Below the pieces are notes generated by a model, which worked only from the letters and a program-made list of their open reading frames with translations, was not told the origin of the DNA and did no database searches. A program made the translations under genes and the position numbers. This document shows positions 24,144-32,752 of a DNA stretch of 38,700 nucleotides, one piece after another. Numbering within the stretch: the stretch's first letter is position 1; every line of letters starts with the position of its first letter. Origin of the DNA: Flavobacteriales bacterium (lineage in GTDB: Bacteria; Bacteroidota; Bacteroidia; Flavobacteriales_F; PHOS-HE28); the NCBI GenBank assembly GCA_019638085.1, contig JAHBUL010000014.1, positions 68,472-107,171 on the forward strand, given 5' to 3'.

Positions 24144-24170
24144 GTGGCCGGTCTTCATCATTCCGGCCAC
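24144..24170 (+). terminator. Possible terminator hairpin after the small basic secreted protein
   Basis: GTGGCCGG and CCGGCCAC pair perfectly over eight bases around an 11-base loop, 45 bases after the stop codon. No T-tract follows, so an intrinsic terminator is possible but not typical. Confidence 0.35.
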
Positions 24171-24190
24171 GGCTTCCCGGGAATGGCCGG

Positions 24191-24353
24191 GGCCTTGCAG
24201 CGCTAAAGGTGGAAAACCCGCAGCCAGAGACAGGCATAATCCAGGAATTCGTAGTGGAAGCTGAGGACTTTCCGGATGGAGAACGGAGACATCTACCTCC
24301 ACACGCGGCACGGCTTTGGCACCAGCAAGTTCGACAAGATCGGCTCCGCGTAA
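24191..24353 (+). pseudogene. Decayed C-terminal fragment of a second DUF1697 gene
   Basis: In one frame the DNA reads GLAALKVENPQPETG then QEFVVEAEDF; after a +1 shift near 24275 it reads MENGDIYLHTRHGFGTSKF and DKIGSA before a stop at 24351-24353. The intact DUF1697 protein upstream has VEGEDL, AYIHTPQGFGTSKF and FDKGIG in the same order. The fragment lacks the N-terminal two thirds, the frame is broken, and the conserved Asn-Trp-Asn-Thr end is missing. It is best explained as the remnant of a duplicated copy. Its stop codon overlaps the predicted mfd promoter. Confidence 0.55.
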
Positions 24354-24358
24354 CTTTG
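24351..24358 (+). promoter_or_regulatory. Predicted -7 element of mfd
   Basis: TAACTTTG matches TAnnTTTG perfectly. A TTCG (24330-24333) lies 17 bases upstream and could act as a degenerate -33 element. The element is 61 bases before the mfd start, so the transcript would contain the hairpin at 24366-24406. Confidence 0.55.
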
Positions 24359-24365
24359 CACCGCT

Positions 24366-24406
24366 CCCGAACCCGATGCCCGGAATCCCCGGTATCGGGT
24401 TTCGGG
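24366..24406 (+). repeat. Long hairpin in the mfd leader
   Basis: CCCGAACCCGAT (24366-24377) pairs with ATCGGGTTTCGGG (24394-24406) over twelve base pairs with one bulged T. Inside, CCGG (24380-24383) pairs with CCGG (24389-24392). The hairpin ends 13 bases before the mfd start codon. The CCCGAT...ATCGGG core is shared with the palindrome in the GNAT gene, so it may be an inserted repeat as well as a leader structure. Confidence 0.6.
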
Positions 24407-24419
24407 CATTTGTGATTCC

Positions 24420-27400
24420 ATGCGATCAACCACAACTGTCCGGCAAGTTCTGGACCTTCTTGAACTATATCGCAACGACCCCCGTGTAGCGCGTCTGGCG
24501 GAGGGACTTAAAGAGAAGGCCGCCCGCGTGCAGGTCGGTGGCACCATCGGTTCCGCGAAGGCGCTGATCTCGCAGGCGGTGATCGAACAGCATGGCGGCC
24601 TGCACGTGTTCGTGCTACACGACCGGGAAGAGGCCGCGTATTTTCTCAACGACCTGGAGGCGCTCCGGGGAGAAGAAGTGAAAAAAAAGGGAAGTGGGAA
24701 AGTGGAGAAGAAGGGCTTTGACCAGTTCTTCTTCCCCGCACCCTCTCGAACTCCCTACGACCCCGACGGCCACCACGACGGCGAACGCGTGACCCGTACG
24801 GAAGTACTGGAGGCCCTCATGTCCTCCGCCTCCCTTGAGCAGGCAGCGCCCATGGTGATCGTCACCTATCCGGAAGCTTTGGTACCACTGGTGGTGGCCA
24901 AGGAGACGATGGCGAAGAACACGCTGATCATCAAGCGCGGAGAGGAGTTACCGATCGACACGCTGGAGGAATGGTTCCAGGAGACCGGTTTCCTGCGCGT
25001 GGAGTTTGTGTACGAGCCGGGTCAGTTCAGCATTCGCGGCGGTATTGTGGACGTGTTCAGCTACGGCAGCGACAAGCCCTTCCGGGTCGAGCTGTACGGC
25101 GATACCGTCGAGAGCGTACGCCGCTTCGACCCACAGGACCAACTCACCGTGGAACGCTTGGCCGAAGCGGTGATCGTGCCCGATCTGCAAGAGGAGGAAA
25201 CTGCCAGCCAACAGCTTTTTTTCGACCAGCTGCCCGCCGATGCCGTGATCTGGCTCAGTAGCCTGCAGGCGATCGGCGACGCCGCCAACAAACAACTACA
25301 ACTGCTCGGCGAAGCATACGAACGCTCATCCGAGAAGAAGAAGCATGTCGTGCCTGAAAAACTTCTTGCCACGGACGGTGCATTAGTGAAGGGTTTGCTT
25401 GGGTTCCGGAAAGTGTTTTGGGCCGCAGGGTTCCTTCCGCAAGCTGCGAACCACAAGCCTGCAGCCGAGCATTTGAAGCCTGAGACCACCATCGATTTTC
25501 AACTGAAGCCCCAACCTTCCTTCGCCAAGGACTTCAAGGTGCTCAGCGGCGACCTGCACAACAAGCGCAACGCAGGCTACACCAACGTGATCGCCTGCAA
25601 CAGCGCCAAGCAGAGCGAGCGGCTCTACGCCATCTTCACCGATATGGATCCCGCCAATAGCGCGGACGGACAGAGCACCTTTACTCCGTTGATGCTCGAC
25701 CTCCATGAAGGTTTCGTGGATCCGGAGCTCAAGTTGGCGCTGTATACCGATCACCAGATCTTCGAGCGCTACCACCGCTATCGGCTGAAGGAAGGGTTTC
25801 GCAAGAACGCCCAAGCGCTCACGTTGAAAGAGCTCACCCAGCTGAAGCCCGGCGACCTGGTGGTGCATATCGATCATGGCATCGGTGTGTTCAGTGGGCT
25901 GGAGACCATTGAAACACCGCGTGGCCCTGGGGAGCCACCCATCCGCCAAGAGGCCATTCGCCTGAAATACCGCGATAACGACATTCTGTACGTGGGCATC
26001 CACAGCCTGCACCGTGTAAGCAAATACAGCGGCGAGGAGGGTGGAAAAGCGCCCAACGTGAGCAAGCTGGGCAGCCCGGCGTGGAAGAACCTCAAGGAAA
26101 AGACGAAGGCGAAAGTGAAGGCGCTGGCCTTCGACCTCATCAAGCTCTACGCCAAACGAAAGAGCAATCCGGGATTCGCTTTCCAACCCGATAGCTACCT
26201 GCAGCACGAACTCGAGGCCAGCTTCATCTATGAGGACACGCCCGACCAGGAGAAGGCCACTGCGGATGTAAAGCGTGACATGGAAAGATCCGTACCCATG
26301 GACCGTCTCGTCTGCGGCGACGTCGGCTTCGGGAAGACGGAAGTGGCCATCCGCGCGGCCTTCAAGGCGGTCTGCGACAGTAGGCAAGTGGCCGTGCTGG
26401 TGCCTACCACCATCCTCGCGCTGCAACATGCCAAGACCTTCCAGGAACGCATGAAGGGCCTGCCCGTGCGCGTGGATTATATCAATCGCTTCCGTACCAG
26501 TGCCGATCAGAAGCAGATCCTCAAAGACCTGAAGGAAGGCAAGATCGACATCCTCATCGGCACCCATCGGTTGGTGAGCAAGGACGTGGAATACAAGGAC
26601 CTCGGCCTGCTGATCATCGATGAGGAGCAGAAGTTCGGCGTGAACGTGAAGGATAAGTTGAAGACCTTGCGTGCCACGGTGGACACGCTGACGCTCACTG
26701 CCACACCGATCCCGCGCACGTTGCAGTTCAGCCTCATGGGCGCACGTGACCTCAGCATTATCAGTACGCCGCCGCCGAACCGCTATCCCGTGCAGACGAA
26801 CGTGCTTCCCTATGATGAAGTGGTGATCAAGGACGCTATCGATCATGAGCTCTCACGTGGAGGACAGGTTTATTTCATCAACGACAAGGTGAAGAACATC
26901 GAGTTCGTGGCGGATATGATCCGCAAGCTGGTACCCGGTGCAAGCGTGGGCGTGGGCCATGGTCAGCTTGAAGGCCACAAGCTGGAAGCCGTGATGATGG
27001 ACTTCATTGAGGGGAACACCGATGTGCTCGTCTGCACCACCATCGTAGAGAGTGGGCTGGACATCCCCAACGCCAACACCATCATCGTGAACGAGGCCCA
27101 GAACTTCGGCCTGAGCGACCTGCACCAACTGCGCGGTCGCGTAGGGCGCAGCAACAAGAAAGCTTTTGCCTACCTACTCGCACCCAGTCCGCACCTATTG
27201 CCGGATCTATCGCGCAAGCGCTTGCAAGCGATCGAACAGTTCAGCGACCTTGGCAGCGGCATCCATATTGCGATGAAGGACCTCGACATCCGCGGCGCAG
27301 GCGACCTGCTCGGCGCGGAGCAAAGCGGCTTCGTCAACGACATCGGCTTCGAGACCTACCACAAGATCCTGGAGGAAGCCGTACGCGAACTGAAGGATGA

Positions 27401-27935
27401 GCACTTCAAGGAACTCTTCGCCGATGCGCAGGAAGGCAGCCATGCCTTGGCCCGCGGATCACGCCGCGACCAGAGCACGGACTGTGTGATCGAGACCGAT
27501 CTCACCATGCTGATCCCCGCCAGCTACGTGGTGGAGACCGCAGAGCGCCTCGCGCTGTACCGGCGCTTGGACGACATCAGGAATGAGACCGAGCTGCAGC
27601 AATTTGCAACCGGGATCAGTGACCGCTTCGGCCCTATTCCCCACGAGGTGAATGAACTGATGGAGGCCATCCGCCTACGCTGGTTGGGCCAACGCATGGG
27701 CCTTGAGAAAATGGTGCTAAGGCGGGGCGATCTGCGAGGCACCTTCATCGCCGACCAAAAGCATCCGTTCTTCTCCGGCGATACCTTCAATGCGGTGCTG
27801 CGCGCGGTACAAGCGCAGCCGCGCAGGTTCAAAGTATACGAAAAGGCAGGCACGTTGCGGATCTCGGTGGCAGCGGTGAAGAACATCGGGGACGCGAAGA
27901 AGGCGCTGGAAGGCGTGTTGGGCACCTTCGCGTAG
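24420..27935 (+). CDS. mfd: Transcription-repair coupling factor Mfd
   Basis: Mfd removes RNA polymerase stalled at DNA lesions and recruits UvrA. The 1171-residue protein has the usual domain order. The UvrB-like N-terminal module is at about 1-350 ([12 protein letters not shown] and [11 protein letters not shown] visible). The CarD-like RNA-polymerase-interaction domain is at about 470-560, beginning [20 protein letters not shown]. The RecG-like translocase follows, with Walker [10 protein letters not shown] at about 634-642, the DEEQ box near 735, TATPIPRTL, and the C-terminal helicase motifs [13 protein letters not shown]. The TRCF domain is at about 1010-1110. It is slightly longer than E. 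coli Mfd; a Lys-rich stretch ([13 protein letters not shown], about 88-100) is an insertion. A predicted promoter and a long hairpin precede it. Confidence 0.97.
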   Translation: MRSTTTVRQVLDLLELYRNDPRVARLAEGLKEKAARVQVGGTIGSAKALISQAVIEQHGGLHVFVLHDREEAAYFLNDLEALRGEEVKKKGSGKVEKKGFDQFFFPAPSRTPYDPDGHHDGERVTRTEVLEALMSSASLEQAAPMVIVTYPEALVPLVVAKETMAKNTLIIKRGEELPIDTLEEWFQETGFLRVEFVYEPGQFSIRGGIVDVFSYGSDKPFRVELYGDTVESVRRFDPQDQLTVERLAEAVIVPDLQEEETASQQLFFDQLPADAVIWLSSLQAIGDAANKQLQLLGEAYERSSEKKKHVVPEKLLATDGALVKGLLGFRKVFWAAGFLPQAANHKPAAEHLKPETTIDFQLKPQPSFAKDFKVLSGDLHNKRNAGYTNVIACNSAKQSERLYAIFTDMDPANSADGQSTFTPLMLDLHEGFVDPELKLALYTDHQIFERYHRYRLKEGFRKNAQALTLKELTQLKPGDLVVHIDHGIGVFSGLETIETPRGPGEPPIRQEAIRLKYRDNDILYVGIHSLHRVSKYSGEEGGKAPNVSKLGSPAWKNLKEKTKAKVKALAFDLIKLYAKRKSNPGFAFQPDSYLQHELEASFIYEDTPDQEKATADVKRDMERSVPMDRLVCGDVGFGKTEVAIRAAFKAVCDSRQVAVLVPTTILALQHAKTFQERMKGLPVRVDYINRFRTSADQKQILKDLKEGKIDILIGTHRLVSKDVEYKDLGLLIIDEEQKFGVNVKDKLKTLRATVDTLTLTATPIPRTLQFSLMGARDLSIISTPPPNRYPVQTNVLPYDEVVIKDAIDHELSRGGQVYFINDKVKNIEFVADMIRKLVPGASVGVGHGQLEGHKLEAVMMDFIEGNTDVLVCTTIVESGLDIPNANTIIVNEAQNFGLSDLHQLRGRVGRSNKKAFAYLLAPSPHLLPDLSRKRLQAIEQFSDLGSGIHIAMKDLDIRGAGDLLGAEQSGFVNDIGFETYHKILEEAVRELKDEHFKELFADAQEGSHALARGSRRDQSTDCVIETDLTMLIPASYVVETAERLALYRRLDDIRNETELQQFATGISDRFGPIPHEVNELMEAIRLRWLGQRMGLEKMVLRRGDLRGTFIADQKHPFFSGDTFNAVLRAVQAQPRRFKVYEKAGTLRISVAAVKNIGDAKKALEGVLGTFA

Positions 27936-27967
27936 AGCGCTTCTCATAATGATCCTTCGCGTTGCGC

Positions 27968-27984
27968 GGGGGTCTCATGCCCCC
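27968..27984 (+). terminator. Possible terminator of mfd
   Basis: GGGGG and CCCCC flank a seven-base loop, 33 bases after the mfd stop codon. The following bases (ATATTTCGTT) are only weakly T-rich. Confidence 0.35.
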
Positions 27985-28168
27985 ATATTTCGTTGTAAAA
28001 TGCCTCACGTAGCTCGTGCTATGCTCAGTTTTTGCGCCTCATCTGGTCGCCCGATCCAACCCACTCGCATCCATGCGCAATATGGAGATGTGGTCTCGCC
28101 TATTCATGAGCAGCGTTCCGGAGCCGAACGTTGTCTGATCGATATAGCTTCACCTCAACCCTTCGGAC

Positions 28169-29089
28169 ATGAGAACATGGATACTCCTCCTTTTAGTTGG
28201 CTTCTCCTTTACTCTGCATGCGCAGACCCCATTTGCTCCGGTGGGCGCCGAGTGGATCTACACGCAAGGCAGTTGCTGCGGCCCTGATAGCACCATTGCA
28301 GTACTCCAAGTGCTCAGCGATACGCTGATCGAAGGCCGCACATGCAGCAAGGTCACGGCAAGTGGTGGATGGTTCGGCTGCCATGAATTCGTGCAGTACT
28401 TCAGTGTTACGAACGACTCTCTCTACTACTTCAACACGGACGATGCGCAGTTCCATCTGCTGTTCCGCTGGGATGCGGTTCCGGGTGATTCGTGGTCGAC
28501 ACCGATCAGCCAAGGGTCATTCATCGATACCTTGGACTGGGCCGTTTCGGATACCGGGCACGTGGTCATTGGAGGTATCTCCTTACGCACACTTACCATT
28601 GCCCAGGACTCAAGACAGGGGGTGTTGTATTGCCCTCTGAACGGCGTGATCACCGAACAGCTCGGTGGTTCCACGCCCTTCACCTGGGTCTACGCCGCCT
28701 GTGACGGGGAGACCTATCAAGGACTTCGCTGTTATTCTGAGTACATCTTCCCGCAGCCGGAACCGCCCCCTCCGCCGCCCATCTCGTGGATAAACCCTCT
28801 GTATCCGCAGTGCGCGCTTTCCACCGGCACCGACGAGATCGAAGGTGCCGAGTGGTTGACGATCACGCCGACGATACTTGAACGGGGTGGCTCAGCGCGC
28901 ATCACATTGGACCGGTCCATGGTCGGTAACAGCGTCTTGGAAATGCGCGATGTGACCGGTCGACTTCTCGCTACAAGCCCGGTGACCGACATTTCCATGA
29001 TCTTGACAGTGATGCATCCGGGGCTTACCCTGATCGCATTGCGCAAGGACGGCAGTTTGCGAGCGGTACAGCGGGTGGTGGTGCGTTAG
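28169..29089 (+). CDS. Secreted protein with Pro-rich linker and probable T9SS-type C-terminus
   Basis: The 306-residue product has a signal peptide (MRTWILLLLVGFSFTLHAQ). A Cys-containing beta-rich domain follows (about 22-192; six Cys, including CCGPDS and WFGCHEF), then a proline run (about 196-206, PQPEPPPPPP), and a beta-rich C-terminal part. The last 75 residues (ITLDRSMVGNSVLEMRDVTG onwards) resemble a T9SS sorting domain, with the Asp-Val-Thr-Gly-Arg-Leu-Leu turn in place of the usual Asp/Gly-x-x-Gly-Arg; it lacks a clear Pro-Asn-Pro motif, so this is a weaker match than its neighbours. Function unknown. It precedes another secreted protein in the same direction after 105 bases. Confidence 0.72.
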   Translation: MRTWILLLLVGFSFTLHAQTPFAPVGAEWIYTQGSCCGPDSTIAVLQVLSDTLIEGRTCSKVTASGGWFGCHEFVQYFSVTNDSLYYFNTDDAQFHLLFRWDAVPGDSWSTPISQGSFIDTLDWAVSDTGHVVIGGISLRTLTIAQDSRQGVLYCPLNGVITEQLGGSTPFTWVYAACDGETYQGLRCYSEYIFPQPEPPPPPPISWINPLYPQCALSTGTDEIEGAEWLTITPTILERGGSARITLDRSMVGNSVLEMRDVTGRLLATSPVTDISMILTVMHPGLTLIALRKDGSLRAVQRVVVR

Positions 29090-29194
29090 CGCATGATCGA
29101 TCACGCACCGCTTGAAACCCACTGCCCCATTTGAAAAGTTAAGTGATCTGGCTTCCATCCGATACCTTCACGAACGAACGATCCGTCCCGTATC

Positions 29195-30670
29195 ATGAAA
29201 ACACGCAATACCCTCCTCGTCACCTCGCTCTTTCTTTGGTGTGTGCACGCTTCTGGCCAGAATATTCTCTTCAGCACACGCCACGATGGCGGATCGGACG
29301 ATGGAATCAATTGCGTACGTACCACCACCGATGGTTCCTTTATCGTGTTCGGGAGCCGCCAAGGCGAGGAGGGCTCAAAAGCCCAAGTGTGCATCAGTTT
29401 GCTCGACCACGAAGGCAACTATTACAATACGGTAAACTATGGTGATAGTTCAAGGGATCACCGGCTGGGCTATGATCCGGGCGCGAAGACCATGGATGAT
29501 CAATTTTCCTTGGGCGTGACCGTTGGTTATTCAGCATCGCTCTGGCTCTTGAACTCCTTAGCGGACACGTTGTGGTGCCGAAGCCCGTTCGTCGCTATCG
29601 GTGATACCAGCCAAGCCGATGGGACGGCGATAGCAGGCAACGGAGACATTCTCCTCCTCGGAACCGTTAAGCACATCGACACACCGAGGAAGATGTTCCT
29701 TGCACGGTATTCGAACACCGGCTCGTTCAAGTGGGCGCAGGAATACGCCCCGAGCAATTCTTGGCCACACTATGCCTTCGCCATGGACACCTTGAACGAT
29801 GGCGGCTTCATCCTCTCCGGATATCGCGTTGATCCCTACTCGTGGGACAGTGATGGGTGGCTGGTACGGACCGACAGCATGGGAACGCTGGTTTGGGACA
29901 GCTACCTCAACACCGGCGGAGATGATGGAATGAGGCCATTGGTCTCCTTGCCCGGCGGCGGCTTCATGGTCGGGGGAATGGAACAGAGGGAAAACCCGAA
30001 CCAGCCCGGGGATTATTGTTGCTCTGCACCCTACTTCGCACGTTATGCCGATGACGGGACAGTCCTTTGGGATTCCACCTACGCTGGTGGAGGCAATGAA
30101 GTATACTCCTTCGACATGTGCCTGTCAACGGAAGGGAACATTTTGTCTTCCGGCACTGCATGGTCGCAGTATGGCCAACGGGCCTATCTCTTCTCCATCG
30201 GCATTGATGGCGATAGCCTTTGGCACCATCAGTATTTTGCACCGGACGGGTCCTGTATCAACTATTCCTATTGGCCCTATTCCGTGATCCAGGAGTCGGC
30301 AACCAGCATTGTTGTAGCAGGTTTTGTCGGCCTTTGCGGCAATGACCAATGGGTCATGCGTGTGGACGCTCAAGGCACACCACCACCCAACATGCAGCTT
30401 TGGACGGATGTTGCTGAAGGGGTTGGACCAGAGCCGGGCATCACCGTCTCACCCAACCCGACCGATGGCACCATCACGCTGCGAAGCCCAGCGCTTCTGG
30501 GCCATGTTGAGGTATTCGACCTTTCCGGGAGGCGGGTTCTCGATGTACCCATAGGCACTGGGATGAGCAACATTCCGATCGACCTCGGTGGACTCAGGTG
30601 TGGCACTTACATCGTGGCAGCAACCGATCGTGAGGGTAGAACATGGCATCAGGTCGTGATCAAAAAATGA
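29195..30670 (+). CDS. Secreted beta-repeat protein with T9SS sorting domain
   Basis: The 491-residue protein has a signal peptide (about 1-22, ending Ala-Ser-Gly-Gln). A repetitive beta-rich region follows (about 25-400) in which units such as TTDGSFIVFG, NDGGFILSGY and LPGGGFMVGG recur every 50-60 residues, as in propeller-like proteins of the delta-60 type. The C-terminal 75 residues (ITVSPNPTDGTITLRSP, VEVFDLSGRRVLDV, GLRCGTYIVAATD) form a clear T9SS type A domain. The protein should be displayed or released at the cell surface. The ligand is unknown. Codon use is less GC-biased than in the housekeeping genes. Confidence 0.85.
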   Translation: MKTRNTLLVTSLFLWCVHASGQNILFSTRHDGGSDDGINCVRTTTDGSFIVFGSRQGEEGSKAQVCISLLDHEGNYYNTVNYGDSSRDHRLGYDPGAKTMDDQFSLGVTVGYSASLWLLNSLADTLWCRSPFVAIGDTSQADGTAIAGNGDILLLGTVKHIDTPRKMFLARYSNTGSFKWAQEYAPSNSWPHYAFAMDTLNDGGFILSGYRVDPYSWDSDGWLVRTDSMGTLVWDSYLNTGGDDGMRPLVSLPGGGFMVGGMEQRENPNQPGDYCCSAPYFARYADDGTVLWDSTYAGGGNEVYSFDMCLSTEGNILSSGTAWSQYGQRAYLFSIGIDGDSLWHHQYFAPDGSCINYSYWPYSVIQESATSIVVAGFVGLCGNDQWVMRVDAQGTPPPNMQLWTDVAEGVGPEPGITVSPNPTDGTITLRSPALLGHVEVFDLSGRRVLDVPIGTGMSNIPIDLGGLRCGTYIVAATDREGRTWHQVVIKK

Positions 30671-31022
30671 GAGGTAGTGCGTTAGTGGCCACATGCAATC
30701 GACCTCTTGCCCGGAAATGGCACAGTGGGAACATCCAATATTGTCAGGCGATCAGTGAGGGCTTGAGCCTATTCCGGTTTCTCCATAATGCCTTGATCGG
30801 ACGAACCTGATCTTGCTGTTTTCTCCTTGCGCATGCGCGTTGCGGCCGTACAGGGGGCAATGGCACGCTACGTGCATCTTCGGGATCACATCCTTTGATC
30901 ATGAGCTTCCGTGTTGACGAACGCTAGGCATCGTCGCATTTCAAGAGCGCTATATTTTTGCTATTCCTCACCGCTGAACAGCTTGGGAACCATACCAATG
31001 TGCAACCGTTCTGCCGCATAGC
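30671..31022. other. 352-base intergenic stretch before the HXXEE gene
   Basis: No gene is supported here. It contains a GCGCATGCGC palindrome near 30829, a GCACG/CGTGC inverted repeat near 30870, and a perfect -7 element at 30953-30960. An open frame on the minus strand reaches into it from the following gene but is antisense and has no motif. Confidence 0.5.
30953..30960 (+). promoter_or_regulatory. Predicted -7 element of the HXXEE gene
   Basis: TATTTTTG is a perfect TAnnTTTG match, 62 bases before the ATG at 31023. No clear -33 element was seen. Confidence 0.45.
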
Positions 31023-31652
31023 ATGAAAAGCTTGAGAAGGCATTGGTACGATCTGGGAGGTCTGCTTTCCATTGTGGTTCTGATCTATTGTTGGACCCAT
31101 GTAGCCGTGCTGAGCCAGTATGAACTGTTGATGTGGCTCAGCCTGGCCTCCCTGTTCCTGCATCAGTTGGAGGAATACCGGATGCCCGGAACGTTCCCGG
31201 GCATGATCAACACGGTCATGTTCCGCAGTGCGATTCCGGACCGTTACCCGTTGAATACGAATACGGCCATGATCATCAATGTGCTGATCGGATGGTTGTT
31301 CTATTTCCTCGCGGCGGTGTTTGGCGAACGTGCCATCTGGCCGGGGATCGCCACCATGCTCGTTTCAGCTGGGAACTTCATCGCCCACACCTTCCTCTTC
31401 AACATCAAGGGAAGAACGTTCTACAATGCGGGCTTGCTCACCAGTTGGTTGCTTTTCCTGCCCTGCGTGCTCTACTTCATCCACCTGCTTCGCACGGAAG
31501 CTTTGGCCACCGGGATGGATTATTGGATCGGGATCCCGTTGGGGATCGTGCTCAACGTGGTCGGTGTTTTTCAAATGATCGGTTGGCTGAAGGACAAGGA
31601 CACCGCGTACATTTTCGACCAGCGGAACTTGTTGCCTCGGGACCGGAAGTGA
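31023..31652 (+). CDS. HXXEE domain-containing membrane protein
   Basis: The 209-residue integral membrane protein has about five to six hydrophobic segments (about 11-30, 35-47, 82-100, 105-125, 138-157 and 165-187). His47-Gln-Leu-Glu-Glu51 is the motif that gives the HXXEE family its name. A second conserved His appears in NFIAHTFLFNIKGRTFYNAG. The conserved polar residues within membrane helices suggest a membrane-embedded enzyme or metal site, but the family has no established function that I know. It is a single-gene unit with its own promoter. A short GTCC/GGAC hairpin followed by TTTTT (about 31661-31677) after the stop may end transcription. Confidence 0.8.
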   Translation: MKSLRRHWYDLGGLLSIVVLIYCWTHVAVLSQYELLMWLSLASLFLHQLEEYRMPGTFPGMINTVMFRSAIPDRYPLNTNTAMIINVLIGWLFYFLAAVFGERAIWPGIATMLVSAGNFIAHTFLFNIKGRTFYNAGLLTSWLLFLPCVLYFIHLLRTEALATGMDYWIGIPLGIVLNVVGVFQMIGWLKDKDTAYIFDQRNLLPRDRK

Positions 31653-31787
31653 ATGACGGTCCTCCGGACTGCTTTTTGCCTCCTCGGCAGTAGCGTCAGG
31701 CTTCGGGATGGTGCCTGAAACACGCGATCGATCCACCATTGTTGAATCGATGACCATTCGGGGCGTTTTTCCACATTCGCACCGCGA

Positions 31788-31795
31788 TACCTTCG
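31788..31795 (+). promoter_or_regulatory. Predicted -7 element of the LOG-family gene
   Basis: TACCTTCG, one mismatch from TAnnTTTG and identical to the serS element, ends four bases before the ATG. Transcription would start at or next to the start codon, giving a leaderless mRNA. Confidence 0.4.
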
Positions 31796-31799
31796 CGCC

Positions 31800-32588
31800 A
31801 TGTCCACTACCCCGACGAACCGTTCCCACATCGACCTCAGCTTCCTCAGTGGTCCCCGCTCGCGCTGGAAAGAGTTCAAGACACTTTTCAAGATCGTCGA
31901 ACAGTTTTTTTACGGCTTCCGGAAGCTGCATTTCGTTGGTCCATGCGTCACCTTCTTCGGTAGTGCACGCTTCAGCGAAGACCATCCCTATTACGAGGCC
32001 ACGCGTTCACTGGCCCGCAGGGTGGGGCGCGTGGGCTTTACCGTAATGACCGGTGGAGGCCCCGGTGTAATGGAGGCCGCCAACCGGGGTGCCCGCGATG
32101 TGGGTGCCACCAGTGTAGGCTGCAACATTGTGCTGCCCATGGAGCAGTACGCAAATCCATACCTGGATGTGGACCTCACCTTCGATCACTTCTTCGTGCG
32201 CAAGGTGCTGCTGTTGAAGTACAGCATCTGCTTCGTGGTGATGCCCGGCGGCGCCGGTACCATGGATGAACTTTTCGAGACCGTCACCCTGATCCAAACG
32301 GGCAAGGTGAAAGGTTTCCCTATTCTCCTCTACGGCAAGGAATACTGGGCACCCGTGCTCGAGCAATTGGATGTCATGATCGCTGAGGGAACAATTGGTG
32401 AAAAGGAACTGGGCTTCGTCCATGTAGTGGATAGCGTGGAGGAAGCGACCGAAGTGTTGCAGGATCAATTGGTGAACATGTGGCAGCAACAGGGTGGCAA
32501 AGGAGCCCATCTGCCGGAATGGTGGTTCCTGAACCAGCCGATCAAGGGAAAAACGTTCCGCGATCGCAATGGTGACATAGCAAAGTGA
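31800..32588 (+). CDS. LOG family protein (TIGR00730), nucleoside 5'-monophosphate phosphoribohydrolase type
   Basis: The 262-residue cytosolic Rossmann-fold protein has the LOG-family sequence features: FFGSAR (52-57), TGGGPGVMEAANRGA (84-98) and PGGAGTMDELFE (149-160), the last being the PGGxGTxxE motif of the catalytic site. Characterised members release the base from cytokinin or other nucleoside monophosphates; many bacterial members are AMP nucleosidase-like. The N-terminal 40 residues and the C-terminal 35 (WWFLNQPIKGKTFRDRNGD) are additions typical of the longer Bacteroidota forms. No other cytokinin gene is nearby, so a nucleotide-salvage or quality-control role is more likely. Confidence 0.88.
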   Translation: MSTTPTNRSHIDLSFLSGPRSRWKEFKTLFKIVEQFFYGFRKLHFVGPCVTFFGSARFSEDHPYYEATRSLARRVGRVGFTVMTGGGPGVMEAANRGARDVGATSVGCNIVLPMEQYANPYLDVDLTFDHFFVRKVLLLKYSICFVVMPGGAGTMDELFETVTLIQTGKVKGFPILLYGKEYWAPVLEQLDVMIAEGTIGEKELGFVHVVDSVEEATEVLQDQLVNMWQQQGGKGAHLPEWWFLNQPIKGKTFRDRNGDIAK

Positions 32589-32752
32589 CCGGGTGGCCGG
32601 GACCTACCTTACCACGCGAGCAAGTAGCAAAGTAGTAAAGCGTGCACCACAGTGATGTAACTGTTCCTTAACAACGCGACAAGGTTGAGGTAAGGTGCGA
32701 ACGGGTCCTTTGCGGCCGTGTTCCGGACATCAAGCTCCGGGGCACGGCCCGG

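Larger units (their letters stand above)
24099..24419. other. 321-base stretch before mfd without an intact gene
   Basis: Between the small basic secreted protein and mfd there is no intact gene. The stretch holds a GC-rich hairpin (24144-24170), a broken DUF1697 fragment (24191-24353), a perfect -7 element (24351-24358) and the long mfd leader hairpin (24366-24406). Confidence 0.6.

Noticed and set aside
25383..26846. Minus-strand open frame of 487 codons opposite mfd
   Set aside because: Antisense to a gene with complete Mfd motifs; no domain is recognisable.
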